NCBI RefSeq assembly: GCF_004634195.1
Contig: NZ_SKBP01000002.1
Coordinates: 124,001 to 188,000 of the forward strand
DNA length: 64,000 nt
Source of the DNA: Flavobacterium salilacus subsp. salilacus
GTDB taxonomy: Bacteria; Bacteroidota; Bacteroidia; Flavobacteriales; Flavobacteriaceae
Direction: 5' to 3'
The notes beneath the pieces are model-generated. The model was given only the letters and a program-made list of their open reading frames with translations, ran no database searches and had not been told where the DNA came from. The position numbers were made by a program, and so were the translations under genes. This document shows, one piece after another, positions 53,801-63,456 of this stretch. Every line of letters starts with the position of its first letter. The stretch's first letter is position 1.

Positions 53801-56796
53801 TTAGATGGGTTTCCGGCACTGCTTATTGCCCATACATTTGCACCTTGAAGGTTAATTACATTCCAGTTATTAAGGTTATTGAAGTTATCTGAGAAAATAG
53901 TTTCAAATATACTTGTACCTTCTGCTGATAAATCAGCAACTGTTGCCTCTCCGCAGAAAAATTGTGCGTCAGAGGTTGGTGTAGCAGGAACAGGATTGAT
54001 TGTAACGGTAGCGGCAACTCTTGGGCTTTCGCAGCCGTTTATAGTTTGTGATGCATAATACGTTCCGCCCGTTATAGCTGCATCCATAGCAAGAGGCATA
54101 CCTCCTGTGGCAACGTTATACCACTGGATGTTTGTTCCCTCAGCCATAAGATCGGCAACGGTAGAGTTACCACACAGGGCAAGATTTTCAACAACCGGAG
54201 AGGCTGTAACATTAAGCACCACAGCTACAGCTGTTCTGGCACTGCTTTCGCAGCCGTTAACAGTTTGAGAAGCGTAGTAAATAGAAGTGCCCGGGTTAAG
54301 CGCCATATTAGCCGGAAGTGCAGTACCTCCTGTGGCGGTGGTGTACCATAGCACACCTTCACCTGTTATGTTAATATTGGCAAGTGTAGCGTTATTACAA
54401 AATGTTTGTATATCATCAGCAATTACAGGTGCGGCAGGTAGCGGGATGAAGGTAACTTCAACCGGTATTCTCATACTTTCGCAGTCGCCTATACTTTGAG
54501 AAGCATAGTATGTACCTTCGGATAGCATTGTATCAGGAGCCAGTTCCGTACCACCTGTCTCGGCAGTGTACCAACTGATACCTTCTCCTGTAGTTACCTG
54601 TAAATCGGCAACTACTGAACCTACACAAACAGCTTGATTTTCTGCTGTAGGCAGCTCCACAATAGGAACATTAATTGTTATAGGTGTGGCAACGCTGTTA
54701 AGCGCGTCAACAAGGGTAACTTCTATAACTAAATTACCGTAGCTCATGCCGGGCTGAGGATCGAATTGTACATATACGGTTACAGTCTGACCATCCTGAA
54801 TATCTTCCACATAAAAACTACCTGCATCGTAACTCTCTACAGGAAGACCTTCTGTGCCAAAATTAAACCCATCAACCAAAGTAAGTCCGGGTCCGCCAAT
54901 GTTGGCTGCAGCAAGGTTGGCATTACCGGTTACCGTGAATGTAAATGAGCCAACGATATCTTGTGGTTCTGCATTTAAACATACCGGAGCAAAGTTAAGG
55001 TTAGTACTAACAAGGGTAAGTACCGGATCTTGTATGGTTACTTCTACCGCGGTTCTGTCGCTTTCGCAACCATTTACGGTTTGTGATATATAATAAGTGC
55101 CTGCAGTTACAGCAGTATCATCAGTCAGTGCAGTACCGCCTGTAGCCTGTGTGTACCACATTGCGTTCTCTGCATTCCCTTCATTAAGATTTTCAACCGT
55201 AGCTATACTTGTTAGTGTTTGAGTAATGTCAACAGTTGGTGCGGCAGGTATATCATTAGCGGTTATTTCAACCGATGTCCTTAAACTTTCACATCCGTCA
55301 ACGGTTTGAGAAAGGTAATAATTGCCCGTTGTTAAGGCATCACCTGCTGCTAAAGGCATTCCGCCTGTCGCTGTATCATACCAGTTATATACAACATCAG
55401 GATATCCGGTAAAAACTATATTTTTAAGAATTTCATAATTCGAAGTTTCACCCGGTACATCACTGCTTACCAATTTAATTTTTATATTACCGCTTGGGTC
55501 ATTTATCGCTACTGTATAAGGATCAAAACCACTTGGGTCTCCAAGGGTACCCGGTTGAAGATTAACCGTAGTTACAAGACTTTCTACACCATTAACTATT
55601 TTTATAACCGATAAAGTACTTCCTATTGTTCCTTGTGACATACCATCAAATGTTATTGATTGGATACCATCAAAAGAAGGTGATATTATATGCGCATCAG
55701 CCGGATTAGTTGTAAATAATATTACTTCCTGTCCGGAGCCTATAGCTGTATTTTTAACATTCCATACACCCAGAGTATAAGTATAGTTTCCTGTATTAAT
55801 ACCTGTTGGTGCTCCTGCAAAATTTTCGGGTAATAATGGGCTTTCAGGTGTTTCAGGAAGTAAATCTGCTATAGTGGCAGGTCCACAAAAATCCTGAGCA
55901 TCTGCCAAAGGCGAAGCGGGCAAACTCCCCATTCCTGTTACAGGAATATTAAGTTCTGCTTCAGAATCACTTCCTTGCCCGGCAAGTACTATATTACCGT
56001 TATAATTCTGCATTACTGTTGGGGTAAAGTTAACCCATACTGTAATCTCCTCTCCGTTATAATTTGAGATCGTTAAAGTTTCTTCATAAGTCCCTTCCTG
56101 AGTGAGTGAATAAGTGAAACCTTCCAGAGCAGCTACCTGTATTGTAGCGTTAGTGCTAAAGTTATCTCCTGTAAAGGTAAAGTAGCCATTTTCCGGTTGA
56201 TCCAGACAAACATCGGCAAAAGCTAACGAGGAGCCTTCAAGATTAAAATCAGGAAGTGTAGGCGTTACAACACCACTTACAGCAAGTGTTTTAACATGGC
56301 TGTATCCGTTGCCTGAAGGTCCACCTTGAGGATAACGTGGTATATTTATAGTAACTGTGCTATTTTCTGTTACTACCTGTGTGTTCGGAGCAAAGCTAAG
56401 TGGGCTTATAGTAGTACCTCCTGAACAGCTACTGCTTGAACCAACATTGGTTTCACTACCATTTATTGTAGAACCATTGTTAACTAATTGAAACTTGAAC
56501 ATATTAGACCCCGCATTACTTCTTACTCCCGTACCGGTTACCGAAGTAATGGTAAACTGGTATCCTGGCAAAGCCTTTAGTACCAATGTAGTTACAGCAT
56601 TAGCCCCATTCTGGCTTGTGTTGCAAGAGGTCTGTCCGTTATACGAAACTACCTGGATACCCGTAGGTACACCCGATGGTCCGCCAAAAGCATGATTTAG
56701 GGTATAGGGAGTTTGCCCTAACATTACACTACCCATCATCACAAAAGCAATGACCAGTAATTTCTTAAATAGTCTTTTTCGTAGAAATTTCATCAT
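50830..56796 (-). CDS. giant Ig-like repeat T9SS type-A adhesin
   Basis: Secreted protein of 1,988 residues. The signal peptide ends near MLGQ (residue 28; an ATG one codon later is equally possible). Early domains include two choice-of-anchor/ASH-like beta domains. Then about sixteen Ig-like repeats of roughly 70-80 residues run from about 55.9 to 51.1 kb, with core FCGxATVADL, MWYDVATGGT and YYVSQTVNGCESERT. Repeats 1 and 6 are split by extra domains (about 55.4-55.8 kb and 53.4-53.9 kb). The end (FTHYPNPVEDVLNIEF to TSFKVVKN) is a type-A sorting domain, so the mature protein is probably fixed to the surface. Repeats 7-13 are very similar, implying recent expansion. Confidence 0.9.
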   Translation of the reverse strand: MMKFLRKRLFKKLLVIAFVMMGSVMLGQTPYTLNHAFGGPSGVPTGIQVVSYNGQTSCNTSQNGANAVTTLVLKALPGYQFTITSVTGTGVRSNAGSNMFKFQLVNNGSTINGSETNVGSSSSCSGGTTISPLSFAPNTQVVTENSTVTINIPRYPQGGPSGNGYSHVKTLAVSGVVTPTLPDFNLEGSSLAFADVCLDQPENGYFTFTGDNFSTNATIQVAALEGFTYSLTQEGTYEETLTISNYNGEEITVWVNFTPTVMQNYNGNIVLAGQGSDSEAELNIPVTGMGSLPASPLADAQDFCGPATIADLLPETPESPLLPENFAGAPTGINTGNYTYTLGVWNVKNTAIGSGQEVILFTTNPADAHIISPSFDGIQSITFDGMSQGTIGSTLSVIKIVNGVESLVTTVNLQPGTLGDPSGFDPYTVAINDPSGNIKIKLVSSDVPGETSNYEILKNIVFTGYPDVVYNWYDTATGGMPLAAGDALTTGNYYLSQTVDGCESLRTSVEITANDIPAAPTVDITQTLTSIATVENLNEGNAENAMWYTQATGGTALTDDTAVTAGTYYISQTVNGCESDRTAVEVTIQDPVLTLVSTNLNFAPVCLNAEPQDIVGSFTFTVTGNANLAAANIGGPGLTLVDGFNFGTEGLPVESYDAGSFYVEDIQDGQTVTVYVQFDPQPGMSYGNLVIEVTLVDALNSVATPITINVPIVELPTAENQAVCVGSVVADLQVTTGEGISWYTAETGGTELAPDTMLSEGTYYASQSIGDCESMRIPVEVTFIPLPAAPVIADDIQTFCNNATLANINITGEGVLWYTTATGGTALPANMALNPGTSIYYASQTVNGCESSARTAVAVVLNVTASPVVENLALCGNSTVADLMAEGTNIQWYNVATGGMPLAMDAAITGGTYYASQTINGCESPRVAATVTINPVPATPTSDAQFFCGEATVADLSAEGTSIFETIFSDNFNNLNNWNVINLQGANVWAISSAGNPSNAPYVMLNGFQQNNLDWLVSDPIAISDDAIGATLKFITASNYNGPTLEVFYTTNYTGDVATTDWQTLSPTLSSGGWAWVNSGDLDVSSAIGSDLVVAFKYTSSTGSNNAKAWEIDNVQVITESYNLNWYDSANNALASTDALSTGLYYVSQTINGCESETAAIGVTVNPIPAAPVADAQMFCGSATIADIAVAIEGTATWYADANTTTALATDTALATGMYYVSQTIAGCESERTMVEVTVNEIPAAPVADAQLFCGLTTVADLMATGENLQWYNVATEGTVLLDGLVVTTGNYYVSQTVNGCESERTMVEVTVNEIPVAPLADEQLFCGEATVADLTVNIGENVTWYDVATGGTALATDAALATGTYYVSQTVNNCESPRAVVEVTVNEIPAAPTAAAQLFCGSAIVADLAVTGEMPMWYDVAIGGTALAANTALATGTYYVSQTINGCESERTAVEVAVNPIPSVPTASAMMFCGSATAADLTATTEGAAIWYANATTTTTLAVDAELSTGLYYVSQIVGGCESPRIAVSVTVNETPVAPAAEAQLFCGSATVAELSVVNGEMVMWYDVATGGTALAANAALATGTYYVSQTVNGCESERTMVEVTINETPVAPTADDFTFCGSATVADLSVTSGEMPMWYTTETGGEALTMDAALATGMYYVSQTVNGCESERTMVEVTVNPIPVAPTADALQTLCSQATVSDIEVTGNNITWYDAPTGGSVVADDMVLAQGTSIYYASQTVNGCESTRTAVAVVLSVTSVPTVEALDFCGTATVADLSVVNGEMPMWYDVATGGTALAVDAAVMTGTYYVSQTLNGCESARVAVDVTVTDITTPVGEAIQEFTAGETIADLEVDGTNVIWFSDAELTVMIETTTVLEDGMTYYAVSNSGDCASEALAITVDEVLRTAVIEDAKFTHYPNPVEDVLNIEFKENITSVTIYNVLGQMVMERSTNGTNVQVNMSTLSAGTYIVRAASDNKTTSFKVVKN

Positions 56797-56922
56797 AATT
56801 TTTTTAATTTAATAATCTGTTGTATTTGAATTAATAAATGCAACCAAAATTACGATTATGAGGTTCCCTCGAAGTTTCCTTGAAATAAAATAAACATTAA
56901 GGTATTGTTAATCAACTGGTTT

Positions 56923-58458
56923 TCATACTATTTTCCAGACCTGAACCCAATATGGAGGCAGTACTAAAGTGTACCCTCCCTTTGGAAATTTATAGTTGGC
57001 GGAACCCATTATTGATTGTAACTTTTGCAACGGAAGTGTCGTATCGGTTATAGAAACGACTTGCTGCGACCCTGATAAATTTATCATAACAAATATTTTT
57101 TGCCCCCCTCCTTCTCTGGTAAAAGATATTACATTATCACTGGTATTAGATATGTTTTTATAATTGCCTAACGCTATGGCAGGCTGCCTGCGTCTTAATT
57201 TTATAAGTTCTTTATAAAAGTCCAGTAATGAGTTAGGCGTTTTTTGCTGCTCTTCCATAGAAAACCCATCATTAGTACTCATTAGGTGTTTATCTTTCCA
57301 AGGAGCATTATCCATATACCACAATGCTGTTCCTGTGCTTGTTGTATCGGCATACCATTTATAAGATTGTCTTACGGGGATATTCTCTCCGCTTTCAGCA
57401 ATTTCTGTTTGCTTGCCATAAGTTCCTATTTCCTGACCGTAGTATAATGAAGGTACACCACCCATAAAAAAGTTTAGTGCTGCCATAGCCTTGAGTTTTC
57501 CTGATTCAACTCCTTCTGATGAAGCAAACCTGTCCGTTTGAGAATTTTCCAGAAACACTATTTGTTGCTTACCTTCGGTAATAGCTGCAAATGTGCTGTC
57601 AGCAGCAGTTATAATTTTCTTTTTGTCAGAAGCAACTATGGCTTCACGAAGTGGGTTAGCATACACTCTGTCGGCACTGCCCTTTGTCAGGCAATCAAAA
57701 CCATAGCTGTCTTTATCTGCCTGAAGTGCTATTATCTCCAATTCAGGATTTACTTTTTTAAGTCCCTCTGCTAATGGTTTCCAAAATACTGTTAATTGAT
57801 TTCCCGACATACCTTTCGAAGTATCTCCATCGCCCATGCCTATAAACCTGAAACCATCTACACCCTCTTTACCCATAGCGTCTTCATGTACATATACTAA
57901 ATGCGAAAGGGTTTCAAGAAAATATTTTTGCACTTTGGGGTTACTAAGGTTTACAGTAACCACCTGCTCTTGTATTCCTTTATACGCAGTATGTTTTTCC
58001 TTATCGTTAAGAAAAACGGGGTTTTTATTTTGTTTATCAGTATAATGGATATAGTCTGAATATTGAGAATCAGGATTATTATATGAATCTTTATACCATA
58101 TATGGTTACCCGAAATATAGCTAAGCTGTACATCCTGATATATCTTCATCTTCCTTAGATGTACGGCTTTCACTAATGATTTATAATCGTCCCAATTACC
58201 ATAGGCAGTATCTATCTTTTCCAGGTTATGGGGATAATAGTTATGATAAAAATCTGATTGATATATTGGAGAAAGCACTATGGCAGTTACACCCAGTTTG
58301 TAGAGCTCATCCAGTTTTTGCTCTACGCCTTTCAGGTCGCCATGCCTGTCGCCATTACTGTCATAAAAACTTCTTATAAACACTTCATACATTATTTCTT
58401 GTGCCGAAGTTTCTATCGAAAAGGAGAATAATAAAAATAAAAGTAGTATCTTTTTCAT
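56923..58458 (-). CDS. secreted GH13-fold protein, catalytic residues lost
   Basis: Alpha-amylase-superfamily protein of 511 residues with a signal peptide (MKKILLLFLLFSFSIETSAQ). The barrel is well kept: MYEVFIRSFYDSNGDRHGDLKGV at the N-terminus, PSLYYGQEIG (336-345) and a C-terminal beta domain. But the four active-site regions are changed: DVQLSY instead of DxVxNH (109-114); GVDGFRFI with Ile206 where the Asp nucleophile belongs; LQAD with Gln246 where the acid/base Glu belongs; FLENSQTDR with Ser306-Gln307 in place of His-Asp. It should therefore not hydrolyse glycosidic bonds by the usual route. It may be a sugar-binding or scaffold protein. It is transcribed alone. Confidence 0.85.
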   Translation of the reverse strand: MKKILLLFLLFSFSIETSAQEIMYEVFIRSFYDSNGDRHGDLKGVEQKLDELYKLGVTAIVLSPIYQSDFYHNYYPHNLEKIDTAYGNWDDYKSLVKAVHLRKMKIYQDVQLSYISGNHIWYKDSYNNPDSQYSDYIHYTDKQNKNPVFLNDKEKHTAYKGIQEQVVTVNLSNPKVQKYFLETLSHLVYVHEDAMGKEGVDGFRFIGMGDGDTSKGMSGNQLTVFWKPLAEGLKKVNPELEIIALQADKDSYGFDCLTKGSADRVYANPLREAIVASDKKKIITAADSTFAAITEGKQQIVFLENSQTDRFASSEGVESGKLKAMAALNFFMGGVPSLYYGQEIGTYGKQTEIAESGENIPVRQSYKWYADTTSTGTALWYMDNAPWKDKHLMSTNDGFSMEEQQKTPNSLLDFYKELIKLRRRQPAIALGNYKNISNTSDNVISFTREGGGQKIFVMINLSGSQQVVSITDTTLPLQKLQSIMGSANYKFPKGGYTLVLPPYWVQVWKIV

Positions 58459-58599
58459 AGCTTATATTGTAACGTTTTTATTCAAATATAAGGTTATTTC
58501 TTTTCTCACATAAAATCATTTATCCACACTATAATAATTACTGTAGATTAAATATTTGTATAAAATGAGGTTTAACGTAAAATGCCTATTGATAATTGC

Positions 58600-58607
58600 T
58601 ACTTTTG
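58600..58607 (+). promoter_or_regulatory. -7 element for udk
   Basis: TACTTTTG fits TAnnTTTG, 29 nt before the ATG at 58637. The -33 region has a TTTA, not a clean TTTG. Confidence 0.45.
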
Positions 58608-58636
58608 CAAAAACATAAAAACAATACTTTCTACAA

Positions 58637-59245
58637 ATGCTTATCATAGGAATTGCAGGCGGAACCGGAAGCGGTAAAACTACTGTTGTACACCAGATAA
58701 TGAATGAACTGCCACTGACAGAGGTAGGGATAATATCTCAAGACTCTTATTATAAGGATAATTCATCACTTAGTTTTGAGGAAAGAGCTAAAACAAACTT
58801 TGATCACCCAAGGGCTATCGACTTTGAATTACTGGCAAAACACCTTAAAGAGTTGAAAGCAGGAAAAACAATAGCACAACCTGTATATTCGTTTGTTACA
58901 CACAACAGGACAGAGGACACCGTGATAACCCACCCCAGGAAAGTAATGATAGTAGAGGGCATACTTATACTTGCCGACCCAAAACTAAGGGAAATGTTTG
59001 ATATTAAAATATTTGTTCATGCCGACTCTGATGAAAGACTTATAAGAAGGTTAAAGCGTGATATTGCCGAAAGAGGGCGTGATATGGACGAGGTATTAAA
59101 TCGTTATCAGAGCACCTTGAAACCCATGCACGAACAATTTATAGAACCTACCAAAGCACATGCCGATATTATTATCCCTAATGATAAGTATAACACGGTA
59201 GCCATTGATGTAGTAAGAGCAGTGATAAACCAGAGGATATTATAA
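58637..59245 (+). CDS. udk: uridine kinase
   Basis: Phosphorylates uridine and cytidine in the pyrimidine salvage pathway, 202 residues. The P-loop is GGTGSGKT (8-15). The QDSYYKD segment, FDHPRAIDF and RRLKRDIAERGRD lid are typical. It heads a plus-strand run with the DivIC-like, mutA and mutB genes, spaced 49, 14 and 13 nt apart. The four functions are unrelated, so this is probably a conserved gene order rather than a pathway. Confidence 0.96.
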   Translation: MLIIGIAGGTGSGKTTVVHQIMNELPLTEVGIISQDSYYKDNSSLSFEERAKTNFDHPRAIDFELLAKHLKELKAGKTIAQPVYSFVTHNRTEDTVITHPRKVMIVEGILILADPKLREMFDIKIFVHADSDERLIRRLKRDIAERGRDMDEVLNRYQSTLKPMHEQFIEPTKAHADIIIPNDKYNTVAIDVVRAVINQRIL

Positions 59246-59294
59246 ATAATACAAGAAAAAAGTATTACTTTGTATTAGTTCGTAAATTTACAAT

Positions 59295-59648
59295 ATGAGA
59301 TTCTTAGGCAAATTAACCGAAAAATACCCTTTCCTTAAAATAATAGGGAACAGGTACATACTGGTTATTATTTTCTTTGCCGTATGGATGATTTTTATAG
59401 ACAACTACTCCCTTTATTTTGAGCATCCCGTTTTGGATAAAGAAATTAATGAACTGGAAGAGAATAAGACTTACTACATTCAGGAAATAAAAAAAGACAG
59501 TACCAGTATAAAACAACTGAAAAATCCTGACCAGACTGAAAAATATGCGCGTGAAAAATATTATATGAAACGCGAAAATGAAGATATATATATAATAGAG
59601 TTTGAAGAAGACGTACCCGAAGAGGAAACAACCAACAAATCACTCTAA
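59295..59648 (+). CDS. FtsB/DivIC-like septum formation initiator
   Basis: Small bitopic division protein of 117 residues. One transmembrane helix (about 20-36) is followed by a periplasmic coiled coil (LDKEINELEENKTYYIQEIKKDST) and the motif LKNPDQTEKYAREKYYMKRENEDIYII. FtsB/DivIC joins FtsL and FtsQ in activating septal wall synthesis. In Bacteroidota it commonly lies beside udk and the methylmalonyl-CoA mutase genes. Confidence 0.9.
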   Translation: MRFLGKLTEKYPFLKIIGNRYILVIIFFAVWMIFIDNYSLYFEHPVLDKEINELEENKTYYIQEIKKDSTSIKQLKNPDQTEKYAREKYYMKRENEDIYIIEFEEDVPEEETTNKSL

Positions 59649-59662
59649 AAAAACTTTTGTGC

Positions 59663-61039
59663 ATGAGTAAACATCTTTTTGACGGATTTGAAAAAGTATC
59701 GTCTAAACAATGGAAACAACAAATACAATTTGAATTAAAAGGAGCAGATTATAATGAAACGTTAGTATGGGAAAGTCCTGAAGGTATTAAGGTAAAACCC
59801 TTTTATCATAATGACGAATTTATACCTGCTGCACCCGCAGGCACAAAAGCTGCTAATTTCAGTATCTGCCAAAACATTTTTGTTTTTGATATCGACAAAT
59901 CTATAGCAAGAGCAAACGACACGCTGAATCGTGGAGCCGAAAGCATCCGATTTACCATAGATAATGACAAAACAGATGTAGAAAAACTACTTAACGGCAT
60001 TACTGCTAAGGAAACTCCCGTTTATATAAGTTTAGGCTTTCTTTCAATCGATTTCGTAAAACGTATTGATGCTGTTGCAAAACAAAAAAATCTAACCATA
60101 TATGTTCAGCTCGATCCCATTGGTAACCTTGCTAAAGAGGGTAACTGGTTCCATAGTATGGAAAAAGACCTCGATATACTAAATACTGTAGCCATAGCGT
60201 GCAGTAATATTAGTTTTCTAAGTATCGACGGAAGCCTATACCAAAATGCAGGAGCCGGCATTGTACAGCAAACAGCATATACCCTTGCCCAAGCCAATGA
60301 GTATTTTAATACAATAGCCACCATAAACAAACCTATAGTGCTGCAAGTAGCAATAGGCACCAATTACTTTTTTGAAATTGCAAAACTACGTGCTTTAAGA
60401 AAACTATTCAGGCTTATTGCCAATGAATACAACCATACCGAAGATTGCCATATAATAGCTACTCCGTCCAAACGCAACAAAACATTATATGATTATAATG
60501 TAAATATGCTGCGCACCACTACCGAGTGTATGAGTGCTATATTGGGTGGTGCAGATGCCGTTGCCAACCTGCCTTATGATGCACTGTACCATAAAGATAA
60601 TGAGTTTGGTGACAGGATAGCCCGTAACCAATTGTTAGTATTAAAACACGAAAGTTATTTTGATAAGGTAGATAATCCTGCCGATGGCGCATACTATATT
60701 GAAGAACTAACACAGCAAATCGCAGAAAAAGCATTGACACTATTTAAAGACATAGAAGCCAACGGCGGATTTTTGCACCAGCTAAAAGAAGGCACTATAC
60801 AACGAAAAATACAGGAAAGTGCAGCAAAAGAGCAGGAACTGTTTAATAACGGAAAGGAAGTACTGCTGGGTACAAACAAATACCCCAATAAAAACGACAA
60901 AATGTACCACGAGTTGGAGTTATATCCGTTTGTAAAAACCGATCCCCGAAAAACACTCATAACGCCTATTATAGAAAAACGTCTTGCGGAACAAATGGAA
61001 CGTGAAAGGCTTAACGAAGAAGAAAAAACCTGCTGTTAA
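59663..61039 (+). CDS. mutA: methylmalonyl-CoA mutase small subunit, truncated form
   Basis: The ATG at 59663 is chosen over a TTG six bases upstream. The protein has 458 residues and forms the non-catalytic partner of MutB. It carries the TIM-barrel domain of the mutase family ([25 protein letters not shown]-like segments, [28 protein letters not shown]). The classical small subunit has about 600 or more residues with a degenerate cobalamin domain. That domain is absent here; the protein ends soon after the barrel with EEEKTCC. Flavobacteria generally have this short form. The mutB gene follows 13 nt later. Confidence 0.92.
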   Translation: MSKHLFDGFEKVSSKQWKQQIQFELKGADYNETLVWESPEGIKVKPFYHNDEFIPAAPAGTKAANFSICQNIFVFDIDKSIARANDTLNRGAESIRFTIDNDKTDVEKLLNGITAKETPVYISLGFLSIDFVKRIDAVAKQKNLTIYVQLDPIGNLAKEGNWFHSMEKDLDILNTVAIACSNISFLSIDGSLYQNAGAGIVQQTAYTLAQANEYFNTIATINKPIVLQVAIGTNYFFEIAKLRALRKLFRLIANEYNHTEDCHIIATPSKRNKTLYDYNVNMLRTTTECMSAILGGADAVANLPYDALYHKDNEFGDRIARNQLLVLKHESYFDKVDNPADGAYYIEELTQQIAEKALTLFKDIEANGGFLHQLKEGTIQRKIQESAAKEQELFNNGKEVLLGTNKYPNKNDKMYHELELYPFVKTDPRKTLITPIIEKRLAEQMERERLNEEEKTCC

Positions 61040-61052
61040 TTATACGAAAGTT

Positions 61053-63194
61053 ATGATGAAAAGAAAAGATATACAACATATTCAACTTAAAGACACCCTA
61101 ACTAATACTAACGCATCAGGAGTAACAGATAACTTTACGACAGCCGAAGGCATTGAACTGAAAAAACAATACACTCTTGATGATATTAAAAATTTAGAGC
61201 ATATAGGCTTCGGGGCAGGATTTGCACCCAACCTGCGGGGCCCATATACTACTATGTACGTACGTCGCCCTTGGACAGTAAGACAATATGCGGGTTTCTC
61301 GACCGCCGAAGAGAGTAATGCGTTTTACAGACGCAACCTCGAAGCAGGACAAAAAGGACTATCCGTAGCATTTGACCTTGCCACACACCGAGGGTACGAC
61401 AGCGACCACGAACGTGTAGTGGGCGATGTAGGTAAAGCCGGAGTAGCAATTGACAGTGTAGAAGACATGAAAGTGCTTTTCGACCAGATACCATTAGGTG
61501 AAATGTCAGTTTCTATGACTATGAATGGCGCGGTACTCCCCATTATGGCATTCTATATTGTAGCAGCCGAAGAACAGGGCGTAGCACCTGAACAACTTTC
61601 GGGAACAATACAAAATGATATTTTAAAGGAGTTTATGGTGCGTAACACCTACATATACCCTCCTACTCCATCTATGAAAATTATAGCTGATATATTTGAA
61701 TATACCAGTAAAAATATGCCTAAGTTCAACTCCATCAGTATATCGGGGTACCACATGCAGGAAGCCGGGGCTACCGCCGATATTGAACTTGCTTATACCC
61801 TTGCCGATGGTTTGGAGTACATCCGCACAGGGCTTGCTGCCGGTATGAAAATAGATGAGTTTGCCCCTCGCCTTTCTTTCTTTTGGGCTATTGGCATGAA
61901 CCATTTTATGGAAATTGCCAAAATGCGTGCCGGGCGCATGCTTTGGGCAAAACTATTACAGCAATTCAATCCGCAAGATCAAAAATCGCTTGCACTGCGC
62001 ACCCATTGCCAGACAAGTGGCTGGAGCCTTACGGAGCAAGACCCGTTTAACAACGTGGCACGCACCTGTATAGAAGCTGCTGCTGCTGCCTTTGGCGGAA
62101 CACAATCATTACATACCAACGCCTTAGACGAGGCAATAGCACTACCAACCGATTTTTCGGCACGTATAGCACGTAACACACAAATATTTTTACAGGAAGA
62201 AACCAAAATAACTAAAACGGTTGACCCCTGGGCAGGCAGTTATTATGTAGAAAGCCTAACCAAAGAAATTGCCGATAAGGCATGGGCACTAATTGAAGAA
62301 GTTGAAGAACTGGGCGGTATGACCAAAGCTATAGAGGAAGGCATCCCTAAACTGCGTATAGAAGAAGCCGCAGCGCGCAAACAGGCGCGTATAGACAGCG
62401 GACAGGATATAATAGTAGGTGTAAACAAATACCGCCTTGAAAAAGAAGACCCGTTGCATATACTGGATGTAGATAACCAAATGGTACGTCGCCAACAAAT
62501 AGAGCGCTTAGAGCAGATAAAAACAAGCCGTGACAACCAAAAGGTAGCCGAATGTTTAGAAAAATTAACCGAGTCGGCAAAAACAGGCAAAGGGAATTTA
62601 TTATCTTTAGCAGTAGAGGCTGCACGCCACAGAGCCACACTGGGCGAAATAAGCGATGCACTCGAAACGGTATATGGCAGGTATAAAGCACAAATAAAAT
62701 CATTTAGCGGTGTGTATAGTAAAGAGATAAAGAACGACGAGAGCTTTGAAAAAGCCAAACAGCTTGCCGATCAATTTGCAAAGCTGGAAGGTCGCCGTCC
62801 GCGTATTATGATTGCTAAAATGGGACAGGATGGTCACGACCGAGGTGCAAAAGTAGTAGCTACAGGCTATGCCGATGTAGGTTTTGATGTAGATATAGGT
62901 CCGCTATTCCAAACCCCGGCAGAAGCTGCCAAACAAGCGGTAGAAAACGATGTTCACATTCTTGGAGTATCTTCATTAGCTGCGGGGCATAAAACTTTAG
63001 TACCACAGGTTATTGAAGAATTGAAAAAATATGGTCGTGAGGATATAATGGTAATTGTGGGAGGGGTTATTCCTGCGCAAGATTATCAATATCTTTTTGA
63101 TTGTGGTGCCGTTGCTGTATTTGGTCCCGGTACTAAAATAAGCGAGGCAGCCATTAAAATTTTAGAAGTACTGATTAAAGGGTTTGAAGAGTAA
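61053..63194 (+). CDS. mutB: methylmalonyl-CoA mutase large (catalytic) subunit
   Basis: The ATG at 61053 is chosen; a TTG at 60984 would overlap mutA by 56 nt. About 713 residues. Isomerises methylmalonyl-CoA and succinyl-CoA using adenosylcobalamin. The barrel has [18 protein letters not shown] and [14 protein letters not shown]. The C-terminal cobalamin domain has the base-off histidine motif DGHDRG, plus GVSSLAAGH and VIVGGVIP. All key elements are present, so the pair should be active. It serves propionate and branched-chain amino-acid breakdown or its reverse. Confidence 0.96.
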   Translation: MMKRKDIQHIQLKDTLTNTNASGVTDNFTTAEGIELKKQYTLDDIKNLEHIGFGAGFAPNLRGPYTTMYVRRPWTVRQYAGFSTAEESNAFYRRNLEAGQKGLSVAFDLATHRGYDSDHERVVGDVGKAGVAIDSVEDMKVLFDQIPLGEMSVSMTMNGAVLPIMAFYIVAAEEQGVAPEQLSGTIQNDILKEFMVRNTYIYPPTPSMKIIADIFEYTSKNMPKFNSISISGYHMQEAGATADIELAYTLADGLEYIRTGLAAGMKIDEFAPRLSFFWAIGMNHFMEIAKMRAGRMLWAKLLQQFNPQDQKSLALRTHCQTSGWSLTEQDPFNNVARTCIEAAAAAFGGTQSLHTNALDEAIALPTDFSARIARNTQIFLQEETKITKTVDPWAGSYYVESLTKEIADKAWALIEEVEELGGMTKAIEEGIPKLRIEEAAARKQARIDSGQDIIVGVNKYRLEKEDPLHILDVDNQMVRRQQIERLEQIKTSRDNQKVAECLEKLTESAKTGKGNLLSLAVEAARHRATLGEISDALETVYGRYKAQIKSFSGVYSKEIKNDESFEKAKQLADQFAKLEGRRPRIMIAKMGQDGHDRGAKVVATGYADVGFDVDIGPLFQTPAEAAKQAVENDVHILGVSSLAAGHKTLVPQVIEELKKYGREDIMVIVGGVIPAQDYQYLFDCGAVAVFGPGTKISEAAIKILEVLIKGFEE

Positions 63195-63262
63195 ACTATA
63201 AAGTTTTTACAGTTTCGACACAAACTGAAGCACGAATTAGTATCTATATAAAAGCAGTGTTT

Positions 63263-63294
63263 TTTGCCATAAAAAATAGTTTTTTGTAAATTTG
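63263..63294 (+). promoter_or_regulatory. predicted promoter of the THX gene
   Basis: TTTG (63263-63266), 20 nt and TAAATTTG (63287-63294) form a near-ideal Bacteroidota promoter, 31 nt before the ATG at 63326. Confidence 0.75.
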
Positions 63295-63325
63295 GAATAT
63301 TACTAACATTCAAATTTTAAACTTT

Positions 63326-63442
63326 ATGGGAAAAGGAGATGTAAAAACAAAAAGAGGAAAAATTTGGCGTGGCACTCATGGTGTAAGGCGACCTAAAGAC
63401 AAGAATGCTGACAGCAGTAATTCAAAATCTTCTGATGATTAA
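63326..63442 (+). CDS. 30S ribosomal protein THX
   Basis: A 38-residue protein beginning [20 protein letters not shown], then [18 protein letters not shown]. The first 23 residues match the Thx family, a small basic peptide that lies in the head of the 30S subunit in Thermus and Bacteroidota. The Ser/Asp tail is an extension beyond the Thermus protein. It is shorter than usual gene-calling cut-offs. It has its own promoter and terminator. Confidence 0.92.
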   Translation: MGKGDVKTKRGKIWRGTHGVRRPKDKNADSSNSKSSDD

Positions 63443-63456
63443 TTCAGCGTATAATG

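Noticed and set aside
59657..59662. TTG start for mutA
   Set aside because: The ATG two codons later is stronger and fits the family start.
60984..61052. TTG start extending mutB into mutA
   Set aside because: It would overlap mutA by 56 nt with no family support; the ATG at 61053 gives normal spacing.
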